Shown here: positions 25,596-37,830 of the stretch, in pieces
Layout of the letters: each line of letters starts with the position of its first letter
Numbering within the stretch: the stretch's first letter is position 1
DNA from: Neocallimastix lanati (nom. inval.)
Taxonomy: Eukaryota; Neocallimastigomycota; Neocallimastigomycetes; Neocallimastigales; Neocallimastigaceae
Reading direction: 5' to 3'
Length of the DNA stretch: 64,000 nt
Assembly (NCBI GenBank): GCA_016946835.1
Contig: JACVTC010000095.1
Location: 602,501 to 666,500 of the forward strand
The notes under the pieces: generated by a model
Databases searched by the model: none
Told to the model about the DNA's origin: nothing
What the model saw: the letters and a program-made list of their open reading frames with translations, nothing else
Program-made: the position numbers and the translations under genes

Positions 25596-26946
25596 TAAAT
25601 AATAAAGATTAAAAAAATAATTATATTAATATTAAAAACTATAATATTTATTATTATTATTATTATTTTGTGATAATTTATATATTTATTTATTTATCTT
25701 TCTATTTATCTATTTATTTATTTATCATTTTACTATCATTTAAAATTCATTATTAAAAATATGTTATTTTTTTTTAATTTAAACTTTTTTATATACAGCG
25801 CTTTGTAAACTTTAAAAAAAAAAGAAAAGAAACAAGAGCAATGAATGAAAAAAAAATAAAAATAAAAAAAAAAAAAATAAAAAATAAAAAATAAAAAATA
25901 AAAAAATAATATATATATATATATATTAATTATTAATTATTATTGGGTTAATTATTTTATATAGAATTACTTTATAGTGTTTTAATAAATAATTTTAATA
26001 AAACAATTATAAACTTTTGGAATCTCATTTGCTATTAATAAATTTATTTAATAATATTCTTACTTTACTCAAATAAAATAAATAATAAAATAATGAAATA
26101 CTTATTGGAAAAAGAGAAATAAATAATAAAAAAAAATATTTTAAAGATCAATTTTATATTCATTTCAACATTGTAATTAATTTCTATTAATTAACATTGG
26201 ATATTTGATAAAAACACTTTAGTATATTGGAAGTAATCTGTCATACGAGGATTTAAAGTTTAATTTAAGGTTCATAAATATATTGAAGTAATTTTTTTAT
26301 ATAGTAAACTCCTTTAATTTATTGTTCGTAATCATGAACATTTAATTAATATTTTTTGTATTATAAAAATAAATAAAAAAGTAAAATATAAATTAATATA
26401 AAAATAATTTTTTTTAAAAAAAAGAGGATATATGTGTATAAATATATTTGTACAAAATTGTTAAATGTGCAGAATAATATCTAAATTGGATAGTGGAAAA
26501 TAAATAAAAAATTTTTTATTTTATTGTATATATTTAAAACTAGATATTAAATAATATCAAATAATAAATTATATTTATGCTTTTATATATGTATATATCA
26601 TATAAAATATTATTTAATTGTTCAATATAAAAGTATAAAAGAAGTTTTCAATAATATCTACTTTTATTATTTTGTTATTATTATTAATTTTTTTTTTTAA
26701 TATTATTTTATATTTTTATATTACCTATTCCGTTTTATATCTATATATACATATATATATTTTTATTATTATATATATATTTATATTATCTTTACTTTTA
26801 TACATATACTTTTTTATAACAAAAATTTCTTCTAATAAAATAAGATATATATATATATAAGTGTTAATAATAAATAAAAATAATTCCAATAAAAAAAAAT
26901 AAAAAAAAAAAAAAATAAATCAAAATTTTTATTATTATTAATATAT

Positions 26947-26983
<37 letters not shown>

Positions 26984-26993
26984 GAAACCGAAA

Positions 26994-27644
26994 ATGAGTA
27001 ATAATAATTATGATAATAAAACTATAAAAAAATTAGGTAATGATATATGGAACTGGTTGAATGGGCCTGAAGATGAGGTAGATACGGGTCAAATGTCTTT
27101 CTTCCAGAGAACGGCTATGGTAAATGCTCAAAATCTACCTCATCAAATTCAAACTCAGCAACAACTTTATGATACTAGAAACTTAGATATGAGCCCATTG
27201 AGCGCCAGAGCTTCATCTAAAGGTAATCGAAAAAGTTTATTACCACAACGAAGCTCTGTTCTTGAAGAAGGGGAACTCGACGATTATGATTTTTATTCTT
27301 CTGATCATTTAGATAAAATATTTGATGTAGTTATTGAAATTCAAGAGGAATATGATAAAAAAAGATTGGAAGATATTAAACTTCAGCAAAGTCAAAAAGC
27401 AGACCAAGAAAAAGTACCGAAAGCATTACTTAATCCTGAAGTTCAAAGGCAAATTAAAAAACAAAAAGTATATAAACCATATTTCTTGGTTACTTTAACT
27501 GTCATACAAGTAATTATTATGTTTTTAGAATTGGGTATTAATTGGGTAAAGTTAGGAACCCCTATTGATTTAAATACAGAAAATTTTAATATTATGCTTG
27601 GTCCATCAACTTCTGTAAGTTGTAATATTCTGTATATTATTTAC

Positions 27645-27713
<69 letters not shown>

Positions 27714-29334
27714 TCTTTTTTTTAAAAATTATTTTTATCATATTTTTTTATTGTAATAATAATATTATTACGTTAATATTATATTTAATCATAATTTTTA
27801 TCATTTTTATTATTATAATTGTTTTTAATAATAATTAAATTCAATTTATAATTAACTCAAAATACATTATAATAATATCTAATTATTATTTAAATTATTA
27901 TTTAATACTAATTACTTATAATTAATTATAATTATATGAAATATTAATATATATATTATAACAATAATAATAATATAAATATTTTTATATAAAAGGTATT
28001 AATACATTTTGGTGCTCGTTGGGTACCTTGTATGAGATCAGGTTTTGAAAATGAAAGTATTAGTTGTATTGATGGTGTTGATCCATATATGAATGTTACG
28101 GTAAATTCTCAAGTTTTTGGAATATGTAAATTAAGTGATTTATGTGGTATGGGTATGGCTGAAAATACAGTTCCAAATCAATGGTGGAGATTTATTACAC
28201 CCATCTTTCTTCATGCCGGAATTATTCATATTATAACAAATTTATTATTCCAGGTAAAATATATATATATATAATGTATTATGTATATTAAGAGTTTTTG
28301 TTATTAATGTTACTATTATAGTTAAATTATTTATTCGTTTTAATATTTGTAATAACCATTAACTATTCTTTTTTATTAATAATGAATTCATTATTAAAAT
28401 ATTTTCTTTATTATTATTATAATTGTTATTATTGTTATTATCATTGTTATTATTATTAGATAAGAGTAGGTTTTCAAATGGAAAGAGATTTTGGTACTTT
28501 AAGAATTTTTATTATTTATTCAATTTGTGGAATTGCAGGTTTTATGTTTGGGGCAGAATATACTATTCAAACTCCTAGTGTTGGATGTTCTGGTTCATTA
28601 TATGGTAAAATTAAGCCTCTATAAATAATAAATAAAATAAAATAAAATAAAATAAAATATAAAAATTATTATAATCTGATAATAATAGATATTTAATAAT
28701 TTATTGAAAAATATAATTATATATGTTATTTCTTGAAAAATATAATTATAATATAATAAATTTAAATTAATTAAATACAATACTATTAAATTAATAATAA
28801 TACTATTAATATTAATAATAATTATAATAATATTAATAATAATTATAATAATATTAATAATAATTATAATAATAATAATAATAATTATAATAATAATAAT
28901 AATAATTATAATAATAATAATAATAATTATAATAATAATAATAATAATAATAAAAAGGTTTAATTGCATGTTTGCTTCTTGATTTACTTTTAAATTGGAA
29001 ACTTTTAATTAAACCAGTTAAAGAATTATTCAAGATGTTATTTGTTATCATAATTTCTCTTGGAGTTGGTTTTCTTCCATTTGTAGACAATTTTGCTCAC
29101 GTTGGTGGATTTGTTACAGGACTTATTACAGGACTAATATTCTTACCTTCGATTAAATTTAATTTGAAAGATCGTATTATTAAGAAAACCATTACTATTA
29201 TCTCTATACCAGTATTAGTTATAATAATGTCATATTTAATTATAAGTTTCTATAGTAGTGACGCCCGAAGATGTGAATGGTGTAAATATGCTAATTGTCT
29301 ACCAATTAATGGATGGTGTGATGATATGATATAA
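26994..29334 (+). CDS. Rhomboid-family intramembrane serine protease (4 exons)
   Basis: Exons 26994-27614, 27996-28253, 28460-28604 and 28958-29334 join in phase at GT..AG borders to give 466 residues. Residues 1-160 are cytosolic and polar, with an acidic patch (EEGELDDYDF). TM1 is near 163-182 (PYFLVTLTVIQVIIMFLEL). MLGPSTS/VLIHFGA and WVPCMR follow, a lumenal signature of eukaryotic secretase-type rhomboids, then a loop with several cysteines. WWRFITPIFLHAGIIH (270-285) leads to His285 and Asn289 in the HxxxN oxyanion pair. RVGFQMERDFGTLR (295-308) is followed by the catalytic Ser337 in GCSGS and His389 in FAHVGGF. All catalytic residues are present, so an active protease, not an iRhom, is expected. 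It cleaves transmembrane substrates in the secretory pathway; the substrate is unknown. The C-terminal tail after the last membrane segment is Cys-rich. Introns carry long TTTA, TTA and AAT repeats. Confidence 0.92.
28785..28955. repeat. Compound AAT/TAATTA repeat in rhomboid intron 3
   Basis: Imperfect repeats of AATAATAATTAT-type units fill the 3' half of intron 3 (28605-28957) up to the AAAAAG acceptor. Confidence 0.75.
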
Positions 29335-30090
29335 TCCTTTTTATATCAAGGAAAAAAAATTACATATATATTTATATAATTTACAAATTGCTAGTTATTA
29401 AAATAATATATTTTTTCTATTTTTAAAATATAATTAAATTTTTTTTTTTTTTTTTTTTTTTTTTAATAGTAGTGAATTAATAAAAAAATAGTAGTCTTAA
29501 TTGTATAATAATACTAATACCTAAAATATTAAATTTTTTTTTATAATTTCATCAAAATTTATAATATAATTAAAAACTACTACTAATAATAATACACACA
29601 ATATAAAACAAAAATGGAAACAAAACAAAACAAAACAAAACAAAAAAAAAAAACAAAAAAAAAAAAAAACTTTACAAAAACAAAAAACAAAAGACAAAAG
29701 CAAATTTTTAATTCATATACATACTTTAATTTTTATAGTTATATATATATATACATTCAAGTATTTATTCATTTTATTTATTTATTTATTTTTTATTATA
29801 ATAATAACATTCCTATTAATAAAAATTAACAATAAATCAATTAAAAAAAAAAAAAAAAAAAAAAAAAGAAAAAAGAAAAACAACATTTTAAAAAACTGTT
29901 ATGTGTAATATTTTTCTCTATAAATACTATTTAATTTCTTATTATTTATTTATTAAATTCTTTTTTTTTTTTTTAATTTTTTCATTTAAAAATATTTAAT
30001 TGTAAAATATATAAGAAGTTCATTACTATTTTTTTTTCTATTCCGAAAATATTCTATGGTAATTTAAATTTATATTAAAATAGATGGTAA

Positions 30091-30130
<40 letters not shown>
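29335..30130. other. AT-rich intergenic DNA
   Basis: Downstream side of the rhomboid gene. Contains A/T homopolymers, (AAAAC)n-type repeats near 29618-29650 and a T37 tract at 30092-30129 that abuts a LINE fragment. No gene seen. Confidence 0.55.
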
Positions 30131-30440
30131 ACATATTAAAATTAAAAGAAAATTCTCCAAAATATTGTCCATGTTGTGAAAAAGATGATTAATTATTTAT
30201 CCATTGGGATATTTTTGAATGTTCCACTTTTTCAAATGTTAAATCTAAATCATTAAATTTTATCAATGACCTTTTTATTTTGTTTGGACAAAAAAACTTT
30301 AAGAAATTAACTTTTTTTTTACTATTTTTTTTATTTTTATTCATTTATTTTAAATTATGAAAAACCAAATTAATGAATATATTTATATGATTCTTCTTGA
30401 TAAGACTTTAGCTTTTGATGAGTTATAATTCAATAATGGA
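30131..30440 (+). pseudogene. LINE 3' fragment (C-terminal zinc motif)
   Basis: Plus-strand translation gives YCPCCEKDD, a stop, then HWDIFECSTFSNVKSK. This matches the CxxC..H..C zinc-binding tail of non-LTR retrotransposon polyproteins and resembles the tail of the larger LINE relic at about 34006-34085. Stops interrupt it and the preceding T37 tract marks its left border. Confidence 0.5.
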
Positions 30441-30489
30441 GAATATAGACATTTAAAAGAACTTTTTTTTTTTTTTAAAGAGTTTTAAA

Positions 30490-30950
30490 TCTAATTAAAA
30501 TTACTTATATTGTTAACATAAGAGACTAACTAGCCAATACTGTACCATTTCTTGAGTAAACTTTTTTTGATTGATATTATTGAAAAAAAAATTTTTTTTC
30601 TTTTTATATAACAAAGAGAATCAACGTTGTCCGTATGTAGAGAAAAGAAGAACCTTTACCTCTATTACTTGTTCTTCATTCAACTTCATCTAACGCAAAT
30701 AGTAATAATAATTGTTCTTCCCATAATGAATTAATGAAAACTTATTACTCTTGATAATATATTTCTCTTCATAATATTTCTTTTGGCTCAAGGGGAGAGT
30801 TTAGTGGACACCATATTATCTAGTTTTTAAAGATGCTACCTCTTTTTTATACTATTTTATTATTTTTCTTTAGTAGAAATGTTTTTAATTCACATAACAT
30901 TACCATAAATACTTGAAAATTTTTAATTAATATTTTCAGTATATTATATT
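30490..30950 (+). pseudogene. LINE-related fragment, 5' part
   Basis: Broken frames including PLPLLLVLHSTSSN and NNCSSHNELMK, then SRGEFSG. These parallel 51490-51740, where ILVLLIHLT, NNCSLHNKSM and SREGELS-like pieces occur in the same order. The shared order shows a common dispersed element; its assignment to the LINE family rests on neighbouring LINE pieces at both sites. Confidence 0.4.
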
Positions 30951-31439
30951 GTATTTTTTTTTTTTTTTTTATTTTATTTTTATTTTTATTTTTACTTTTA
31001 TTTTTATTTAATATTTTAATTTTGATAATGTTATTTGATTTATATTATTTTTATTTAAAAATATTTCATTTTCAACAATAAATGGAAAAAAAAATACATT
31101 ACAAGTAAAACTTCTTATTATATTTAAAATACCAAATCTTCCTCTTTGATACTGAGAATATTCAATAAATTTTATTTTTAATATAAACAATTAAAAAAAA
31201 ACTAAATTTATCCAATTTTAATGAATAAAAACAAGACAAAAAAAAAGGATTTAATATGTAAAAATTGAATTAAGCAATTACTATTTCTAAAACAATGATA
31301 GCATGTCAGAGGTTTCGAAGGGAACGTACTATTGATAAAATATTATTTTATATATATATATATTCAATATTCAATTTGAATCTTATTGTAATACATTCAA
31401 TTCAAAAAAAAAAAAAACAGATCAGCGAAAATTATGAAT

Positions 31440-34340
31440 ATTTTAAATTAAGATGGTAAATATTTTTTTTTTGTTTTTAATTTGTTGGTTTAACATGACA
31501 GTTTGGATTTTTTTTAGCGCTCATTCTATCCGATCCAAAAAATGGACAGTTAAAACTAAATTGAGTTAAAATAAAAATGTACTAAATAATAATAATCTGA
31601 AATTTTCATATGGCTTCATAATTTACACTAATCATCCATCTATTCTTTTTGAAGACTTTAACATGGGCACAGCTGATTTACAAGATAAATTAACTAACAG
31701 TAACCTTCAAAACACTGGTTTATTCTTCCAATTAACGGTTTACCTATTTCATGGACTAGAGGTAGATATTCATCAGATATTGATTATACATCGGTCAACT
31801 CAAGTATGCTAGATAAAATACCATGTGCCTTATTTTGTTGATTATCCTTCTTGTAATAAACCGCTCGTGGTTTTATTTCAAGAAAACTACCACAGATGAA
31901 TCATTTTTGTTACCAAAAAAATTCATTTGTTTATTAGGCGGAATAGGTATAAATGTATAAATGTATAAATGTCTTAACTTTAAGAAAGAAATTTGTGATT
32001 ATAATAAATTGGAGATTTATTGAAGAATTAGGAAATGAAGAACTTTCAGCAGATAGTATAATTGAAGAATTCATCAACACTACTAATTCCATTGCCTAGG
32101 ACTTATCGAAAATATCTTCAACAGGAATCAGAAAAGTGATGTTAAGAATGTCCCACAAAATTTATTGTCGTTAAAAGGTAAAAAATATTAAATATAAACA
32201 AATTAAAGGTTATAAATTTGCAAGTGATTCCAATGAATTTACTAAAATTGTTGACTTGTATAATAGACCATGTGAATCAATTCATAAAAAATGAAAATAA
32301 TTTAAGAAAAAAGAATATTTATGTTGGATAAAAATTGGAAGTTCGTTAGCTCTTAAAAATGAGAGTAGAAAAGTATTGAAATAGGTAAAAAAAAAAAAAA
32401 TGTATAAATAAATAATCAATTTTTCACTGTTTCTCATCCCATTAAAATTAAAATTCATAGCAATGAACATGTATCTTCTAAAGATGAAAAATTAAAAGGT
32501 TGGCATTTTCATTATAAATTACTAAGGTCGGATTCTTCAGGTCATAGTCATTCTAAAGATTTCCAGAAAGATTCTGATGCACTTAGGAAATTGGGAAATC
32601 CATGGCAACAAGAATGGGAAATTAACCAAGATATAAGCGATGATGAAATTAACATGGTGATCTCAACCATCCCTAACTTTAAAGCTTGTGGTCCTGATGG
32701 GATTCCAATGGAATTCTTCTAAGCATTGATTCCTGGTAAATTTGAAAATAGGGATACTTACCTTGCTTTTTTTGGACATTAAAAAAGCATATGACTCAGT
32801 TCCCATATATAATGTATTCATGAAGATTCATCACTTATGTATTAGAGGTAAGTACTATAAATTAATTGAAAACTTATACTTATCTTCCAAAGGCTTGTGT
32901 AAAGGTTGGTGGACAAATTATCGGAATCATTTAGTATTAAGAAAGGTGTTTCGTCAAGGTCGTTCCCTTTCTCACCAATTTTATTTAACTTGTTCATTAA
33001 TGATATTTTTAATAATTGTGATAAATATGGAATATCTATTGGCGATAAACGCTGTTGTGGAGGGCTCTTTGCGTTATGTGCTCCAACAAGATCTCAACTT
33101 AAGAAATTGTTAAAGTTTTCCAGTAGACGGGCAAGAAATTAATGAAATGCAATTTGGTTTCAATAAATGTGCAAGTTTAGAAGTACGAGGGGAAGTTTCA
33201 AGATTTCTTAGTAATAATAACCTAACCTTTTATCTTTCAAGTCAAGAGTTATCTAAAAAGAATTGCTATACCTACTTAGGTATACTGTTTTTCAAATGAT
33301 TTAGAATTGAAAACGATCATACAGAGAATGAATAATAAAGTTAGAAAAGCACTATATTTTATAAAAGGATTTCCTTCCTTAAGAATCCTCCTATTCCTAT
33401 CCCATATAAAGGAATGTTATGTTCAGCTATAGTAATTGGGAAAGTTTCGTAATTATGTACCTCTACTTGGATCAAACAAAGAAAGAATGAGAAGTACATA
33501 GACACCAGTTAATTCAGGATTAAACTGGATTGAAGGATTTCCTAATGGAAATAGCTTTACATTCCTTTATTGAGTTTCTAAAGAACTTCATATTCCTCCT
33601 CTTTCGGGCGAAATATGAGATTGCTCAGTTAAGGTATTTTTTAAAAAATAGAAGAACATCGAAATGTATTATTTCTGATTCACTTAGAGATATATCGCGT
33701 TGTAGACCTCATGAATGGAATAAAGAAAGTAAAGTTTTAACAGACAAAAATCATTAGATAAATTTTCATCAATAAAAAACAATTGTAAAATTTTACTTGG
33801 ATGGAGATATGGCAGGAAAATCAATCAAGACAAAGGCTTATAAAAAAAAAAAAAATAAATTTGAGAAAACTAGAGACTACCTCAAGCTCAACTTTAAGTA
33901 TCCCGAATTTAGTATTGGCTTCTGATGGGTACTTCATGCCAGATGTGGATATAAATTCAATGCTCGTGTTGCCAAAACCACCAATATGATCGAAGAATAC
34001 CATCTAGAACGGTGTCCTTGTTGTTATAGAGAAAAATGGTAATCCTCGATTGGAACATTGGATTTCTAAATGCTATCTTTTCCATGAATTTCGAATGAAA
34101 TATTTTAAGGATATTGGAATTCTTTATTAAAAATTTTTTCATAATTTCTAAATATTGACTAATATCTACTAGTAATGTAAACACTATTATCACAGATATG
34201 GGTTTATCAATAACTAACCTTATAAAATCATAATAAATACCTTCATGGTGAAAGGTGTAATAAAATAATATAAATATAATCATGATTTTTATACAAATAG
34301 ATGACGTTTATTCCATCTACAAATTATAACCTATTGATTG
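31440..34340 (+). mobile_element. Degenerate LINE (non-LTR retrotransposon)
   Basis: Pieces of one polyprotein run in order on the plus strand, broken by stops and frameshifts. An APE-type endonuclease part has EDFNMGTADLQ (31651 onward) and GRYSSDIDYTSVNSS (about 31761-31805). The linker and RT entry include ISDDEINMVIS and FKACGPDGIPMEFF (about 32640-32720). The RT palm has FLDIKKAYDSVP (about 32768) and SPILFNLFINDIF (about 32970), with the C region NEMQFGFNKCASLEVRG (33140-33190). A C-terminal zinc motif ERCPCCYREK..HWIS lies near 34006-34070. The borders are approximate; no poly-A tail or target duplication could be fixed. Inactive. Confidence 0.75.
32742..33142 (+). pseudogene. LINE reverse transcriptase core lacking its catalytic box
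   Basis: The RT palm is read in two overlapping frames: FLDIKKAYDSVP in one, then GVSSRSFPFSPILFNLF in another about 170 bases on, so a frameshift separates them. After GDKRCCGGLFA the sequence goes straight to LCAPTRSQLKKLL. The YADD/FADD pair that should sit between them, with both metal-binding aspartates, is gone. The enzyme could not have been active even with the frame intact. Confidence 0.65.
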
Positions 34341-34354
34341 CAAGATATTCAAGA

Positions 34355-35442
34355 AGTTATAATCATTAAATTTCTATTATTAATATTTTAATAATAAGAA
34401 AATTCATATATATAAAATCCATTCAGAAAATTTGGATTTTAAGGGGGGGGGGGAAATAGGCAAAATAATATATAAAAAAATATTAAAGGAAAGTGACCTG
34501 ACTGATTCTTTGTGGTAATTATTAAAAATTATACTTTTTATTGGAAATGAACAAAGTTAGCCTAAATAGAGAAAATTAGTAAAAATTAAACTACAAGAAG
34601 AAATTATCTGAAATATTGAATCGTAATAAATTATGAAATAATTTTAAATTATTTACTAATATGGTTAAATAGCAAGAAAGATATAATTAGTTATAAATGT
34701 AATCAATTTTAATACCCCAAGATTATAATTTATCAAATACATCAATATATAATTAACAATTTATTTTAATAGTTATTGTTAAAACTACAAAGCTAAAATA
34801 CATAAAAGTTAGCTCTAATCTTTAAAGCAGATTATAAATGAAAGTGAAGTAAAACCCAATTTATAGAAGGTATTCACACAAATTGAGATGGTATATTATT
34901 ACTCTTCAAGAGAAAGGTTTCTATCATATAAATGGTATATGAACCGTATATTATAAGAGATGTTTTAGATACATCTAATATAAATGGTGTAATAATATTA
35001 AATACTTAGTTTTAGGAGGAAATTATTAGATTATAAATATATTTATGAAATTATTTAAGCAATATTTAAATTGAATAAATAAATGGTAAAATTATTTTAT
35101 TCATGAAAAATTAAAGGTTAATTTAGGATAGAAATAAATAATAGTTTAATAATATTAAGTTGATATTATAAAATAGGACAAAACTATATAAACATATTCA
35201 CCAGTAATCCAATTTATTTTTTTAGAATTACTTGGTTGAAGGGGGAATGTTAGAATATGTGAAATACATGAATAATAAGCTTTAAATATATTGAAGAATA
35301 TTGTAATATAAATAATGTATAAGCTATAATGTACTAATATTAATGCATTTAATATAGAATAAATAAGTTTTAGTTACTCTTTATCATAAATTATATTAAT
35401 AAAATTGACATAATTATAAACCATAAAACCTGGCTTTTAACA
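34355..35442 (+). mobile_element. LTR-element remnant, family 2, plus orientation
   Basis: Homologous along about 1.09 kb to the inverted sequence at 62565-63655. The 3' part is a recognisable LTR: polypurine tract AAGGGGGAA (35239-35247), then TGTTAGAATATG opening a 195-bp repeat that ends CTTTTAACA (35442), so its ends are TGTTA..TAACA. The interior has no usable frame. A 9-bp hairpin (TAAAATCCA/TGGATTTTA) precedes a run of ten or more G near 34443. The 5' LTR was not found. Confidence 0.6.
35248..35442 (+). repeat. LTR of family 2 (195 bp)
   Basis: Begins TGTTAGAATATG directly after the polypurine tract AAGGGGGAA and ends TTTTAACA. A diverged counterpart lies inverted at 62565-62733. Confidence 0.6.
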
Positions 35443-35707
35443 ATTATTATAATGAATAATTATAATAATAAATAATAATAATAAATAATTATAATAAATA
35501 ATTATAATAATAAAAAATAAATAATAGATAATTTTTTACCACTACTACTATTATTACTACTACTACCATTATTATTATTATTTATTCTACTATTGTTAAT
35601 TATATTACTTATTAAAGTATAATTATTACATTTCATTATTATAGTAAAATTAATAAAATTTGTATGTATTAATTATAAATATGCTTTTTTTTTGTTGTTC
35701 TTTTCGT

Positions 35708-35808
<101 letters not shown>

Positions 35809-36179
35809 TGAGTAAATAAACATATAAATAATAATAATAATGTAATAATTAAAAAATGAATTTATTATTATAGTATAATAACATAATTTATAATATAATT
35901 TTAGTTATTGAATAAGTAGATTAAATTTTGTTATAATTAAAAGGGGTATAAAATTTAAAAAAAAAAAACAGAACAAAACAAAAAAAGAAATATATATATA
36001 AATAATAAAAAATAATAATAGGGGTTATTAAATTATAAGTGATTATCCACACATGAAGTTAAAGTTGTAAGAGTTTCCATCAAACTTTTTGTAATTAATA
36101 TTAATTAAAAAAAAAAAAAAAAAAAAAAGTAATAATATGAAAGAAATATAATAATTTTAATTATTAAAATAAAAAATTA

Positions 36180-36180
<1 letters not shown>

Positions 36181-36260
<80 letters not shown>
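36181..36260. repeat. (AAT)n microsatellite
   Basis: About 26 uninterrupted AAT units. Confidence 0.9.
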
Positions 36261-37439
36261 TCATCGATTAAATATAAAAATATAAAAATAAAAATAAAAA
36301 TAAAATAAAAAAAAAAAAAAAAAAATATTCAATAATAATATGTATAAAGGGGATAAATAAATAAATAAAAATAAATAAATAAATGTTTCAAGGGATGAAT
36401 AAATATAAATTAATATAATTAATATTTCATAATTAATTAAATCTAATGAAATCTTTTCATATGACGTGGATCCCTAAATTTTTTATTATTTATTTAAAAA
36501 AAAAAGAAAAAAGTTGTTTAAAAATTATATTAAATATTGAATAAATATAGACCATAAATTTTATAATTCAATTTTATTATGATAATATATTAATTCCTTT
36601 TTTTTTTTTTTTTTTTTTTTTAATTTTTTTTCTATAAAATATTTAAAATATAAAAAAAGTTTATAGTGAAACCTTTCATCCTTGACCTACATTTAATTAT
36701 GAAGATGTTTTATACTTTACACATTTAAAATGACTCAAATATATATATTAAATAAAATAAAAAAAAAAAATTATTATTTATATATATTATAAAATTATAT
36801 TATAAAATTAAAAATCATAAAAAAATTATTATTTTTTAAACTTTTTAAGGAAATATAAATAATAAATAATAAAATTATAAAATATTTAATAAATTTAAGA
36901 AAAATATAATTGTTCTAAAATTATTAATAAATAAAATATCTTTTTTTTTTTTTTTTTTTAGAAACTATTACAAATTTTTTAAATATATTATTATTGTTAA
37001 ATATATACATATTTTTTATATATGATATATGATATATATAAAAAATAAGAAATTTATTATAAAAAAATGAATATTCTTAATTATTAAAGAAAAAAAAAAT
37101 TTTTTTTCAAGATATTTTCAATTATTATTAAAATATTTAAAAAAAAAAAAAAATTCTAATAATATAAAATATAGATTAAATTGATGAAGGCACATTTTTA
37201 TCTTCTTTTCATAATATTTAACATTTAATTTATTTTGTTAGTAAATTAGAATTTATAGTAATAAATTATCTGGTACAAAAAGCAATCAAAATATTTAATA
37301 AAGTTCATCATATATTAAAAAATTTATTAAATATTTTGTATTTAATTTATTATTTTTATCTTTTTATTTATTCATTTTTTTTTTTTTCGCTCTTAATTAA
37401 CAAGTAGGTAATAATTGGAAATTGAATAAATAAATTAGT

Positions 37440-37830
37440 TCTCTATTTTTGATATAAATATATTAAAATGTATAATTGAAATGGAGATAATATAAATAAA
37501 TAAAAACATTAATAGTAAACAATCTTATTATATACAAGACATAAAGAAAATAAATATTTAATAAATTAATAATAAAAAAATTATAATGGAACATTATTAT
37601 CAAATGTTGGTAAAAATTAAATATAACACATATAGTAAAATATTTAATTGAACTAGCTATTAATAGAAGAAATAATGATTAAACAACATCACTATATGTT
37701 CTATTAGGAATGAAACTAAAGTAAAGTATTTAATTGAAATGAGGTAAATATATGTAAAGAAGATAATGACGATAAAACACCTTTAACATATGTTATCTCC
37801 AATGTGGTTCTTTTCATTAAGGAGTTCAAA
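37440..37830 (+). pseudogene. Decayed ankyrin-repeat gene fragment
   Basis: Plus-strand frames broken by stops and frameshifts read as successive ankyrin repeats: LKCIIEMGDNINK (with a one-base shift), VKYLIELAINRRNND..TTSLYVLLG, NETKVKYLIEM, and CKEDNDDKTPLTYVISNV. The helix-turn-helix phasing (KYLIE, then NND.TT/DDKTPL about ten residues on) is that of ankyrin units of about 33 residues. No start codon or intact frame remains. Ankyrin genes are often expanded in fungi of this type, so a dead paralogue is likely. Confidence 0.55.

Noticed and set aside
28619-29090. Poly-Ile and poly-Tyr frames on the minus strand
   Set aside because: Read-through of the AAT repeat in rhomboid intron 3.
33957-34283. 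Minus-strand 108-residue frame within the LINE relic
   Set aside because: Antisense to the conserved LINE zinc tail; no family pattern.
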